Positions 46,001 through 54,343 of a DNA stretch of 58,377 bases are shown here, piece after piece. The stretch covers positions 1 to 58,377 of the forward strand of contig JAGFZX010000020.1 in assembly GCA_017889585.1 (NCBI GenBank), given 5' to 3'. The notes under the pieces are model-generated. The model ran no database searches. It saw only the letters and a program-made list of their open reading frames with translations, and was not told the origin of the DNA. The position numbers and the translations under genes were made by a program. The DNA comes from Bacillota bacterium. Lineage in GTDB: Bacteria > Bacillota > Negativicutes > DSM-13327. Position 1 is the first letter of the stretch. Each line of letters starts with the position of its first letter.

Positions 46001-46319
46001 TAAATTTGTTATTACGTCGCAATCCTTCTGCCAATGCACTGACAATTTGTTGGCGATCGGAGCCATTTATAATATGCGGATTGGTAGCTATATTCTGCAC
46101 AAATATTACTAATTCATTGACGAAAGCACTAACACGGTTGGAATAATCGGTCCCTATCACCGCAGCTGTCTCATTGACACTTTTCGAGAGTGCCTTGTTG
46201 GAAAAAAAATAGCTCAACCCCGTAAGCAAACTTAAAGAAACGAACATAAGAATTAGCATAATTAACAATAATCGAGTCCGTATGCTTTCTACGCTAAAGA
46301 TGCCGCTCGAAGGTTTCAT
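43002..46319 (-). CDS. dCache-PAS-GAF-GGDEF-EAL c-di-GMP enzyme
   Basis: An ~1105-residue membrane protein. Helices near 15-35 and 305-330 enclose a double-Cache sensor. Then come PAS (about 340-450), a coiled coil rich in EELTAINEEMTAMNEE, a GAF (about 520-670), GGDEF (about 690-840) and EAL (about 850-1105). The cyclase motif is SGDEF, with no RxxD I-site before it, so cyclase activity is uncertain. The EAL domain is complete (VEALLRW, NISPRQ, EVTENVF, DDFGTGFSSL, EGVE), so phosphodiesterase is the safer call. The exact start is unsure: ATGs at 46319 and 46337 both follow fair ribosome sites. Confidence 0.88.
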   Translation of the reverse strand: MKPSSGIFSVESIRTRLLLIMLILMFVSLSLLTGLSYFFSNKALSKSVNETAAVIGTDYSNRVSAFVNELVIFVQNIATNPHIINGSDRQQIVSALAEGLRRNNKFTGINYGDLNGNMIRAQGDTAYLGDREYYQKAIQTKKMTISEPLISRGSGRISLAIAVPVIVHGKVIAVIQATMPLDSLNDMVNGINFMDSGYGFIVDKSGVIIAHAQKPELNGLNLTEKKTDPVVVNELSEMDDRLIALFKTAVSSGEQIQGTYNTSLGSIFTVFTPISLQGDPRWFVAVSAPETEVTREVTKLNTILSLAAVGCIIFGAFVIILISTRFARPEEKYFKAFRHVADAIGIVNLDNRQFIEANDAFFKILGYSREDVIGHTSDEFGLWVNKEERKVYTSLRPGGVIYNVETFWHARNGEVRIGIFSADVIEIGDELYSVFIWHDITEQKQVEKALRRAHDDLEHKVEERTQELFAANEELTAINEEMTAMNEELEAANHCLYEENHIRRQTEDKLLLRERQYRATTSLLTRPSDEVEHLAETVLRNAIQLVKATCGFIGMYNEGGTHFIIHHGIGIYEGLINDQISAEDGLLKRVYETGEVLYTEDCKWYIHLKENEGPPIVSSMILVPLKQEEKVKGILAATWIDEIHEIDQEDVEVLRQFADLAFFAMERAYIQEKIRHMAFYDILTGLPNRLSLNLRLEEELSKARRGEVEGVLLFIDMDDLKAINDTFGHSAGDKVIIKAGKYLSFAFDDRAFVSRISGDEFIVIVSGDATREKASQIANRALQQLCQEYDLVEAQMQMSASIGVVLYPEHGDMPEEILKKADAAMYAAKEAGRNCWNFFEPVLLQRTFEDMTLLNGLRRAVVKGEFFLHYQPQLTTDGERIAGVEALLRWNSPEHGLVSPARFIPLAERSRLIVQIGQWVFQEACRFAKRLADMDMKDVRVAVNISPRQIKDEHFVSMVRDTIESNGVHPKQIEIEVTENVFIDSLEDSIYKLKQLQEYGISLTLDDFGTGFSSLTYLRSLPVNSLKIDKSFIDKIAFDEMQLQLVNSIINLGHTLGIDIVAEGVETKEQLVKLVDCRCDYIQGFLFSKPVSEEDAVKLLAGSVW

Positions 46320-46445
46320 ACACATTAATCCTCTCATAATTCTCATCTCCGCATTATTTATGATAAGCTGAGTGATTTTTTTGTCATTTTTTGCAGAAGT
46401 TACTTCACAACTAAATTTCTATCTTTTTTCGTTATATCCTTCTTT

Positions 46446-46541
46446 AGGTTCTGGTGCAAAAAATTTCACAAAGTCAAAGATACTTTATCTTTCAACGAAA
46501 TATCAAACTGCGATAGATCTATTTTTTTTGCACCAGAACCT
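46446..46541. mobile_element. 96-bp inverted-repeat element, IS6-like remnant or MITE
   Basis: AGGTTCTGGTGCAAAAAA (46446-46463) is repeated in perfect inverted form at 46524-46541. The end sequence resembles the GGTTCTGTTGCAAA ends of IS6-family elements. Only ~60 bp lie between the ends and no transposase is present, so it is a deletion derivative or a miniature element. No 8-bp target duplication is obvious. Confidence 0.6.
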
Positions 46542-46702
46542 TAATTCGCATATAGCAATTATTTCATCATCTACGTGATTATTAAACAGTGGTTTAACTA
46601 GGCTTAAGCGATAATTTTCTTGACAACTATTGCTCTAGCACATTGCCCCAAATGGATAATCATGTTAAAATAGTGAAAAAGTTGTTTGGAGGGTTATACA
46701 TT

Positions 46703-47137
46703 ATGGACCACATATTAAAATTTTGTTTAGCCTCACTAGTATGCGTCTTCTTCTCAATAACCGCGTTACCCTCAGTTCAAGCTGCATCTCAGGCTACAAT
46801 ACAAGTAAACGCTGAAATTAGCAACTCTAATTTTTGGGATTACAATTTTATCAAAGAGACTATCCCTAGCAAGCCGTCAACTGTTAAGATTGAATGGAGT
46901 TTTGGTAATAATGGTAGTAATCCAAAAGATGCAACCATTATCTCGGCAGGAAAGACTTCAGGTCAGGTAGCTATCATATCTGAAAAAGGAGATTTAGTAA
47001 ATCTTAGTATTTACGTAAGAAACGCTAAGAACGAGATTTTAGGAAAATGGAGTATGCAAGTTACTAATAAGGGACAAACTGAAAGCGTTACTATTTCACT
47101 TCCCGAAACAATAGAGCCATTGTTTAATAAGAACTAA
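46703..47137 (+). CDS. Small secreted protein of unknown function
   Basis: A 144-residue exported protein. A signal peptide (first ~28 residues, cleavage after VQA) leads to a mainly beta-strand mature part (QATIQVNAEISN, VKIEWSFGNNG, SGQVAIISEKG, VNLSIYVRNAKN). The alternating strands suggest an immunoglobulin-like or beta-sandwich fold. I do not recognise a family. GGAGGG precedes the ATG at 46703. It follows the IS6-like remnant by 160 bp and is ended by a strong terminator. Confidence 0.7.
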   Translation: MDHILKFCLASLVCVFFSITALPSVQAASQATIQVNAEISNSNFWDYNFIKETIPSKPSTVKIEWSFGNNGSNPKDATIISAGKTSGQVAIISEKGDLVNLSIYVRNAKNEILGKWSMQVTNKGQTESVTISLPETIEPLFNKN

Positions 47138-47230
47138 TATTTAATATAATCCCAGGATAGACTTTTCTTCTAGGGATGCGCTACTGTTACATCATCTTTT
47201 ATAACATTAAAAATTACCTTACTAATACGA

Positions 47231-47274
47231 AACTTCTTTAAAAATTCTTATTAGAATTCTTAAAGAAGTTTTTT
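47231..47274 (+). terminator. Terminator of the small secreted protein gene
   Basis: A ~18-bp stem with one mismatch, AACTTCTTTAA...TTAAAGAAGTT, and a T run. It is 94 bp past the stop. Confidence 0.8.
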
Positions 47275-47512
47275 CCGTATTCGCACCCGCCTGCCCACAC
47301 ATCTCTTTGTACTTTGCCTCCATCAAGGTCAAAAAAGCTCCTAAGCCTCTATAAATCCGAGAGTAGAGTCTATACTACTACAAAGATTTCCGTTAAAATT
47401 AGAAAATAACCATAGCGTGTCGTACTACTCATGGTATTCCATAAGATAAAGTGATTTTTGGCAAGTCCTGAATATGGAGCTTTTATATAAGACAAAAAAA
47501 TATATAGCAAAA

Positions 47513-47588
47513 AACCCGCAAATTTTGCGGGTTGCATTTATTTCTGGATTTAATTGGTGGAGGCGAGCCATGCCCTTGCAAATCCACC
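47513..47588 (-). repeat. CCTCCACCA hairpin repeat with terminator, copy A
   Basis: On the minus strand: GGTGGATTTGCAAGGG...GCCTCCACCA (47588 to about 47554), about 20 nt, then a perfect AACCCGCAAA/TTTGCGGGTT hairpin (47513-47533) with a T run. It follows the double HD-GYP gene by 22 bp, so it is that gene's 3' end and terminator. Copies at 50605, 56835 and 58018. Confidence 0.6.
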
Positions 47589-47609
47589 CAGCTTAGCTAA
47601 TTTAACTTA

Positions 47610-48830
47610 TTATTTTTTTTGAATGAGTGCATATAACAATTCCGTATGCTGCCTCAATACGTTGACAATATTGACATCCAGTTTCATTTCCCGTACCATT
47701 TCATTCATTACTTCTAGTGCATGATCGATAGTCATGCCATCTCTGTAAGATCTTGATTCTATCAATGCGCAGTATATATCAGCAACGGCGAGCAGCCTAC
47801 TTCCAAAACTGATCTGGGCAGATTTCAATTTAAAAGGATATCCCGACCCGTCCAACCTCTCATGGTGAGTACCCACCCAAGAGGCAATTGTTTGAAACCC
47901 ATCCACTTCCTCCATTATCCTATAACTGTAGTACGGATGCTGCTTGATGATCTCATATTCGTCATTATCCAACTTTCCACGCTTATTAAGTATTTTATTA
48001 GGTATTGCAAGCTTGCCCAAGTCGTGTAGCAAACCTGCCAGGTAGAATTGGTCTGTCTCCTGTTCACTGAATCCTAAAACCCTAGCCAGTTCCTTGGACA
48101 CCTTGGCGACATTATTAGAATGGGTGGCAGTAAATGGGGATGTGGCATCAACGACTTTCGCGAAAATCTCCGCAATACTAATCATATCATTCAAGTCGAA
48201 TAACAGTTTCTCAAAAAAGCTCAAAGTGTTTATAAAGTTGTTGACATAGTCTATATTTACAATGTCCAACCAAAAAGCATCGATTTTGCTCATATCCCTA
48301 ATAACTTTGATAATTTCTGTATCGAAAAAAATGTTTTTTTCCAAATTAGATATGATTTTGTCCCTCTGCCTGAATATGTGCTGAGAATCATCGATTTGTA
48401 CTTCTATTCTATCCGCCACATGGATGATCCTACTTAGTAAAGGAATCTCTGTGCCCACAAGCCCGCTGGGGTTTCCGCCGCAAAATCTATCATGGTGATA
48501 TCGTATTGGTTCAGCGAGAACACCTAAACGGGCTGAATCTTTCAATATACAATATCCTGTTTCTGCATGATTAAATACCAAGTTGTCCTCATCTGTGTGA
48601 GCAATGAAATGTTTTTCATCCCAATTTGCAGCTGCACCGATATCGTGCAAGAGAGATGCGTATATCAAGACCTGCAACTGATTCTGACTGATACCAAGAT
48701 TCATACCGATATACCTTGATATGATGGCCGTCCTGCGATGGTGTTTCGATATGCCAGTAGAAGAAAGCTCTAACGCCTTTGACATTGCTCTAATGAAACT
48801 GACTGGGTGAATCTGAAAATGACTAAGCAT
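47610..48830 (-). CDS. Double HD-GYP domain protein
   Basis: A 406-residue cytoplasmic protein made of two HD-GYP-like domains. The first (about 25-190) keeps LLHDIGA and YHHDRFCGGN but not the GYP motif, so it is probably inactive or sensory. The second (about 230-395) is complete: HSNNVAKVS, GLLHDLGKLAIP and HHERLDGSGYP, and should hydrolyse c-di-GMP. No input domain is present. GGAGGTGATAC precedes the ATG. It lies 105 bp after a Cache-GGDEF gene that could make the substrate. Confidence 0.9.
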   Translation of the reverse strand: MLSHFQIHPVSFIRAMSKALELSSTGISKHHRRTAIISRYIGMNLGISQNQLQVLIYASLLHDIGAAANWDEKHFIAHTDEDNLVFNHAETGYCILKDSARLGVLAEPIRYHHDRFCGGNPSGLVGTEIPLLSRIIHVADRIEVQIDDSQHIFRQRDKIISNLEKNIFFDTEIIKVIRDMSKIDAFWLDIVNIDYVNNFINTLSFFEKLLFDLNDMISIAEIFAKVVDATSPFTATHSNNVAKVSKELARVLGFSEQETDQFYLAGLLHDLGKLAIPNKILNKRGKLDNDEYEIIKQHPYYSYRIMEEVDGFQTIASWVGTHHERLDGSGYPFKLKSAQISFGSRLLAVADIYCALIESRSYRDGMTIDHALEVMNEMVREMKLDVNIVNVLRQHTELLYALIQKK

Positions 48831-48935
48831 TGTATCACCTCCATAGTATATAGTGCTAATTTATCTAGTCACGATTATCTTTTTTACATTCTACAAATAT
48901 TAGGTGCTAAATATTTTAATTTCTGCTTCTGGAAA

Positions 48936-50516
48936 TTAATCGCAATTTTGGGGGTGTAATTTTATTTTTTTATAGTTCTGACCATATTGTTCTAACCATT
49001 CTTTAAAAAGTGCAACATATTTCAAGCGGTTACCTTTCTTTTCAATATACATCAATTTATCCGCTTCTTCTATAAAGTCATATATACTATTGTCACTGCT
49101 AAGATTTCCAACTGACCAGCCAATTGAAATACTAACTGGAATAGTTGAATTTTTCATATTGTACTCAACTATCTGTTCATACAACCTCTGACAGGCTTCT
49201 TGGACAGATGTTACATCGCTAACCGGCATTAATACTGCAAATTCATCACCACCAAGGCGTACAACACTATCATTATGATGAAAGCATTTTTTTATAATTT
49301 GCCCTACAGTAATTAGTAATGTATCACCTGCGCCATGACCCAAGTTATCATTAACCAGTTTAAGCCCATCAACATCAATTGAGATAAACCCAACTGGATT
49401 ATAGCGACCTGTTGAAATCTGAAGTATTTCTTGCTCTAGATAATTTCGGTTATACAAACCGGTTAACGCATCACGGAACCCTATATTTAGTAGTTTCACC
49501 GTCGATAAGTAGACAACACCAATTATTAAGAGAAATCCTATAACCAAAAATCCACTAATTAACCAAATGAAACGTATAGAAGAAGATAGTACTTCCCCTT
49601 TATTCTGTACAAACACTAAATACCAATCGCTGACGTAATTTCTACCATGAAAGTCAAATTTTATTACACTATATGTCTTGTCGCTATCATCAATATACTG
49701 TTCGAAATACCTTTCTCCGTTCAAAATGCGTGATATCACCGAATTGTATTGCTTTGCCACCTCTTCATTGAGAATAAATTCTTTATTAGGGTGAGAAATT
49801 AAAAGACCCTTGTCATCCACCATAAACATATAACCTGATTGTCCCATCTTGACTTCATTAACAAATTTATCGGTAAAATGTTTCATAGGCATTGCTACAT
49901 GTGCAGCTCCAACGAAATTCCCATCTTTATAAACCGGCAAAGATATAATGAACGCAGGATTGCCATAAATTAAACTGCGATATACATGGGTAATAACATT
50001 AGGCTTACCATCATTATAAATAGATTTAGCCATAGGATGTTCAGTATTAGACTTTCCTATTGATGCCCCTTTTGATGAGTCTGCAAAAAATACCCCGCGA
50101 TTAATTATATGACGCTTACCATCAACAGCCATCAACTCAAAGCTAAAATCCGGACTCAAATTAGCCGACAAAGCAATATTCTCGTAAAAACCATTTCTTT
50201 CATGAAAAGAGCGTAAGAAATCATTGGCTCTCACAACCGCATCTAAATTAGTTGGATTTGCACAAGCCTCAATAACCCGTGAGTCATTGACAATCATTGT
50301 TAGAACAACCATTTGATCGTCAATCCACGTTTTAAGAGTTTTATTAGCCTGATCAAGCATTTTTTGACTAAACTCTTGATTCATTCTAATTTGATTACTA
50401 CTGTCTAAATAGTAAATAGTACCCGCTAAAAATATAAACAAAATCAATAAAATCGGTAAAATCAATTGCAAATACCTAATTGTCACACTTTGGGGAATAC
50501 TTATACTCTTTTTCAT
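48936..50516 (-). CDS. Cache-GGDEF diguanylate cyclase
   Basis: A 526-residue membrane protein. Helices near 16-38 and 325-350 enclose a double-Cache sensor domain. The cytoplasmic GGDEF domain (about 360-510) has an intact RLGGDEFAVL site. The I-site position reads HHND, so product inhibition is probably absent. It should make c-di-GMP in response to an outside ligand. GGTGAGAA precedes the ATG at 50516. The double HD-GYP gene follows on the same strand, giving a synthesis/breakdown pair. Confidence 0.92.
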   Translation of the reverse strand: MKKSISIPQSVTIRYLQLILPILLILFIFLAGTIYYLDSSNQIRMNQEFSQKMLDQANKTLKTWIDDQMVVLTMIVNDSRVIEACANPTNLDAVVRANDFLRSFHERNGFYENIALSANLSPDFSFELMAVDGKRHIINRGVFFADSSKGASIGKSNTEHPMAKSIYNDGKPNVITHVYRSLIYGNPAFIISLPVYKDGNFVGAAHVAMPMKHFTDKFVNEVKMGQSGYMFMVDDKGLLISHPNKEFILNEEVAKQYNSVISRILNGERYFEQYIDDSDKTYSVIKFDFHGRNYVSDWYLVFVQNKGEVLSSSIRFIWLISGFLVIGFLLIIGVVYLSTVKLLNIGFRDALTGLYNRNYLEQEILQISTGRYNPVGFISIDVDGLKLVNDNLGHGAGDTLLITVGQIIKKCFHHNDSVVRLGGDEFAVLMPVSDVTSVQEACQRLYEQIVEYNMKNSTIPVSISIGWSVGNLSSDNSIYDFIEEADKLMYIEKKGNRLKYVALFKEWLEQYGQNYKKIKLHPQNCD

Positions 50517-50604
50517 TTTCTCACCATTTTATATAAAAATACAAAATCAAATATAATAATTTTTCGACACAATTCATTAATTACCTGCCAATTCATACTA
50601 ACAT

Positions 50605-50704
50605 AAAAGTCATTTGCCTACTATTAGGCAAATGACTTTTACTAATATTGTAAAAAAAATCTAGATTTAGATGGTGAGGTGAGCCATGACCGTGCAAATC
50701 CACC
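50605..50704 (-). repeat. CCTCCACCA-type hairpin repeat with terminator, copy B (degenerate)
   Basis: On the minus strand: GGTGGATTTGCACGG...CCTCACCAT (50704-50671), ~30 nt, then a perfect 16-bp hairpin with a T run (50605-50640). Relative to copy A one base is lost in the 3' arm. It lies about 245 bp past the GalB-like gene. No other gene is seen in the 50517-50949 gap. Confidence 0.55.
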
Positions 50705-50949
50705 CATTTTTCACTGCCAAATATACAGTTCTCCGTATCGTACGAAGGCAAATTAATCTAATCCTATTTAAGTCGCTAACCGTCTCCAATTGTTTCCCTA
50801 AATTGTCACTTTTAAAATATCCCTTAGCTACTATTCCTCATGATATCCCTGCCGTTCTCTCGATTTGACGAATAGATTATCTAACTAATCTTTATTAAAT
50901 TGTCAAAAAAAGTACCGTCCGCACCAGAATCATTGCTGCGATTACACTA

Positions 50950-51678
50950 CTATTTAAATTCGCTTCCAACATACGGGAAATATCTGGTAAAGGCTTCAGC
51001 TTGCTTATACGACGAGTTTCCAGACCATCTTCTTGCATGATTTCCGCGCATTTCTGCCTTGATTTTATAGTACGAAATTAAGTCCTTCTGCGCTTTAAAA
51101 CATTCCATTGCCTGTACTTTTAGTTCATATGTTTCCGTTATATCAATGAGTACATCTGGCATAAATAAGCTGACCTCAGATTGGTGAGGTTCATAGCCAA
51201 ATATCATGGCTTGTTTCGTATTAGGCAAACCCTCCATTCTTACACCAGCAGCATTAGCCATAGAACCAGCTTGCGTAACTGCTTTAGAAACATTCTCATG
51301 ATCTGGATTAAAAGCATCATTTTTAGAGTGTGTAATAATGATATGGGGTTTGACCTCTCGCATTTTGCGCACCAGTCGGTTTATCGTTTCATCTTCAAAG
51401 GGCATCGGATAGTCATGCAAGTCCCAAAATTCTACGTCTTTCACACCAAGAATAGCTGCTGCTTTCTCCGCTTCTGCCCGTCTTATTTTTTTAACCCTTT
51501 CCAATGTTTGTCCATCAATTTTCCATAAATCATTAGATTCTCCTCTTGAACCGAAGCTCAAAACAACTAATGATACGTTAGCATTAGCCTTAGTATATTG
51601 GGCGATTGTTCCGCCACTTCTCCACACAAAATCTGCCGCATGAGCACATATTATTAAAACATTCGTTTCTGAATTCAT
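50950..51678 (-). CDS. PIG-L family hydratase, GalB-like (4-oxalomesaconate hydratase type)
   Basis: A 242-residue LmbE/PIG-L-fold protein. Most members are zinc deacetylases with AHPDD; here the motif reads AHAADFVWRSGG, as in GalB-type 4-oxalomesaconate hydratases, and the later HxxH-type motif is present (NPDHENVSKAV). GalB adds water across a C=C next to a carboxylate. Close by are a GalC/RraA-type aldolase, a dicarboxylate carrier and an aminotransferase, which supports a hydratase role over deacetylation. It starts 207 bp from the divergent RpiR regulator. Confidence 0.82.
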   Translation of the reverse strand: MNSETNVLIICAHAADFVWRSGGTIAQYTKANANVSLVVLSFGSRGESNDLWKIDGQTLERVKKIRRAEAEKAAAILGVKDVEFWDLHDYPMPFEDETINRLVRKMREVKPHIIITHSKNDAFNPDHENVSKAVTQAGSMANAAGVRMEGLPNTKQAMIFGYEPHQSEVSLFMPDVLIDITETYELKVQAMECFKAQKDLISYYKIKAEMRGNHARRWSGNSSYKQAEAFTRYFPYVGSEFK

Positions 51679-51808
51679 TTCTGTTTTCTCTCCTTTATAT
51701 AAAAACTAACTCACTTTCCTTTGGTGGATACTGATTGATTTTTCTCAGCATCCTCTTTTTGTACACCAGCTGTAATTTGGGGCAAGGTTGCCGCAAGTAC
51801 CCGATATC

Positions 51809-51871
51809 TTGCGTACTCATTGATACTATGGTAAACTAAATTCGATATTGCCCATATCACAAATTATGGGC
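51809..51871 (+). promoter_or_regulatory. Promoter and palindrome before the RpiR gene
   Basis: TTGCGT (51809-51814) and TAAACT (51832-51837) are 17 bp apart. Just downstream, GCCCATA (51850-51856) and TATGGGC (51865-51871) form an 8-bp-spaced palindrome that runs up to the ribosome site, a plausible self-repression operator. Confidence 0.5.
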
Positions 51872-51885
51872 ACTAAGGAGATTCT

Positions 51886-52743
51886 ATGAAAAAAAAGGTA
51901 CTGGACATTCTCCAACAAGAGCTATGCAACTTGACCTCTGCACAACGAAAGGTCGCAGACTATATTCTGAAAAACCCTGTCGAAGCTTCATTTCTGACGC
52001 TTGATCAATTAGCTAGTGTTGCTGAAGTAAGCACTACAACGGTAATGCGCCTTTCCTTTAATCTTGGATACAGTGGATATTCTGAATTCCAAAAAGAGTT
52101 ACAGGAGCTACTGCGCAATAGGGTATCCCCAACCGTGCGGTTGGAGGCTAATATAAAAGCTGTTGGGAATGACAGTTTACTCATCGAATGTGCAGAAAAA
52201 CAAATTAGAAATATTCGGGCGACTGTTGATTTTCTTTCTGGCGATGTGACTAACATTTGTTTAGAATCAATATTAAAAGCTAGAAAAGTCTACATCGTAG
52301 GTATGAGAACTAGTTTTGGGGCTGCGTATTACTTATACCAAGGACTTAATCAAATTTTGGATAACTGTGAAATTTTAGAACCTGGCTCCGGGGATCAAGT
52401 TGAGAGAATTTTAGATATCTCATCCTCTGATCTAGTTATCGCCATTAGTCTCCCCCGCTATGGACGAGCTACAGTTGATCTTGTAACAGCAATTAAAAAT
52501 TTGCGTGGAGCAAAAATAATATCTATTACAGATGGATATACTTCCCCCTTGGCATCTATTTCTGATCTTGTTTTGCCATGCGCTTTTAGTAGCCTAGCGT
52601 TTCATAACTCCATTACCGGAGCTGTTATTATATCGGATTTTTTGATTACTTCAGTAGCAATGCGCGAGGCTAAAAAGACAAAACAGCGTTTGGCTTCTTG
52701 CGAAGAGGTCTTTACTGCTCTTAACTTTCATGTTGAAAAATAA
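51886..52743 (+). CDS. MurR/RpiR family transcriptional regulator
   Basis: A 285-residue regulator: N-terminal helix-turn-helix (TLDQLASVAEVSTTTVMRLS around 38-60) and a C-terminal SIS domain (VYIVGMRTSFGAAYYLYQ, then VIAISLPRYGRATVDL), which usually senses a phosphosugar or related ligand. It lies between the two halves of the proposed keto-acid cluster and diverges from the GalB-like gene, so it is the likely local regulator. TAAGGAG precedes the ATG at 51886. Confidence 0.9.
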   Translation: MKKKVLDILQQELCNLTSAQRKVADYILKNPVEASFLTLDQLASVAEVSTTTVMRLSFNLGYSGYSEFQKELQELLRNRVSPTVRLEANIKAVGNDSLLIECAEKQIRNIRATVDFLSGDVTNICLESILKARKVYIVGMRTSFGAAYYLYQGLNQILDNCEILEPGSGDQVERILDISSSDLVIAISLPRYGRATVDLVTAIKNLRGAKIISITDGYTSPLASISDLVLPCAFSSLAFHNSITGAVIISDFLITSVAMREAKKTKQRLASCEEVFTALNFHVEK

Positions 52744-52798
52744 CGATTAATACTCTATGGTCGTTTATATTGTTATTTTAATTTGTAAAATAAATGCT

Positions 52799-52840
52799 AA
52801 CGGGCCGTGTAGAAACTTATTGTTTTCTACACGGCTCGTT
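52799..52840. terminator. Bidirectional terminator between RpiR and transporter genes
   Basis: A 17-bp stem (52799-52815 with 52824-52840, one or two mismatches) between two converging genes. Confidence 0.85.
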
Positions 52841-52896
52841 CAGTATTTTGGAATTGAAGTAAGCCTTAATTAGCTATGTCCATCACTTCAATAAAA

Positions 52897-54189
52897 TTAT
52901 TCGTCATAATTCTTAGCATATCCCAGCTGAATGGTCTCCTCAGAAAGTTCACCTTCCCAACGCGCAACGATCAACGTCGCAATGGCGTTACCAACCAGGT
53001 TCACTGAAGTTCGCCCCATATCCATAATGCGATCGACCCCCATAATCATAAATAACCCTTCCATCGGCAAGTTAAACATAGCTACCCCTGCTGAAAGCTG
53101 CACAAACGCCATTCCAGGCACTCCAGCGGATCCTTTTGACATAATCATCATGGCCGTTATCATCATAACCTGTGTGGGGATATCCATCGGTATTTGAGAC
53201 ATTTGTGCGATAAACATTAACGCCATGCACTTATAGATTGCCGCACCATCAAGATTAAATGAATAGCCTGTCGGCAGAACAAAACTTACAATATGTTTAG
53301 GTACGCCAAACTTCAGCAATTTTTCCATGAGTATAGGTAATGCCGCTTCACTGGAGCAAGTAGAAAAAGCAAGAATTAATGGCGCTTTAATAACTCTAAA
53401 TACCTGAAGAAAATTTATTTTTAATATAAAACATGCAAGGCCTAATATACCAAAAACAAATATAACCAGCCCTAAGTATAAAGTTCCAATCAACTTCGCC
53501 AATGGTACTACCAAAGAAAGTCCATACTTACCAACACTCCAGCCCATAAAAGCGAAAATGCCAAAAGGAGTAAGTCTCATGACATAATGAGTAACATTAA
53601 ACATCGCTTCAGAAACTGCAGTCAGAAAATCAATGATGGGTTTACCTCGCTCTTTCAATGCTGCTGTAGCCACACCGAAAAAGCAGGAAAAGAAGACCAC
53701 TTGTAGTAAATTCGCGGTACTTAATGCCTCGAATATATTGGATGGAATAACGGCAAGCAATAGCTCAGTGGTACTGCGGAACTTAGCTGCAGAAGCCGCG
53801 CCTTCTGGAGCTGCAACTTGCATTAGGGCAACCCCGGATCCTGGCTGAAGAACATTTGCCAGTACCAGACCAATAATTAATGCAATTGTCGAAGCGAAGG
53901 TAAACCAAAGCAACGCTTTTCCGCCCAGCCTACTCATTTTTTTGAAATCACCCGTACCGGCGATTCCCAGAACCAATATGGAGAAAACGAGTGGTACAAT
54001 AATCATTTTGATCATTTTAATAAATGCATCACCAATTGGTTTTAAAGTTACGGCAAAATCTGGAAAAAAATACCCACATGCAATGCCCCCAATCAAGGAC
54101 ATAAGTATCACCGACGGTGAAGTACTTTTAATTTTTGTAGAAGTCGTCGAACTACTGGAAGAGGTTTCATCCACTAAGTGCTCTTTCAT
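52897..54189 (-). CDS. Dicarboxylate/amino acid:cation symporter (DAACS family)
   Basis: A 430-residue transporter of the GltP/DctA/glutamate carrier family. Eight helices and two hairpins are visible; the substrate/ion site segments FSTCSSEAALPILMEKL (HP1), GYSFNLDGAAIYK (TM7) and GSAGVPG (HP2) are intact. It should import glutamate-like or C4-dicarboxylate-like anions with Na+ or H+. GGGAGG precedes the ATG. It follows the aldolase and aminotransferase genes on the same strand (154-bp gap). Confidence 0.92.
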   Translation of the reverse strand: MKEHLVDETSSSSSTTSTKIKSTSPSVILMSLIGGIACGYFFPDFAVTLKPIGDAFIKMIKMIIVPLVFSILVLGIAGTGDFKKMSRLGGKALLWFTFASTIALIIGLVLANVLQPGSGVALMQVAAPEGAASAAKFRSTTELLLAVIPSNIFEALSTANLLQVVFFSCFFGVATAALKERGKPIIDFLTAVSEAMFNVTHYVMRLTPFGIFAFMGWSVGKYGLSLVVPLAKLIGTLYLGLVIFVFGILGLACFILKINFLQVFRVIKAPLILAFSTCSSEAALPILMEKLLKFGVPKHIVSFVLPTGYSFNLDGAAIYKCMALMFIAQMSQIPMDIPTQVMMITAMMIMSKGSAGVPGMAFVQLSAGVAMFNLPMEGLFMIMGVDRIMDMGRTSVNLVGNAIATLIVARWEGELSEETIQLGYAKNYDE

Positions 54190-54343
54190 TTACAAATTCC
54201 TCCCTATAATTGAATATGACTCAAACCATAACATTGCAAGATTCTATATATTGGGGTAATTTATTTTGAATGATGAATTTCAACCGTTTAACAATTCGCA
54301 CTTTAAAAATTTATTGTCTTCAACACCCTAATTGTAGGTCATC

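Noticed and set aside
50686..50868. A 60-codon frame on the plus strand
   Set aside because: It starts inside the hairpin repeat, has no ribosome site and no recognisable protein.
42955..51000. A c-di-GMP riboswitch near the c-di-GMP enzymes
   Set aside because: No GEMM-I or GEMM-II conserved core was found in the intergenic parts.
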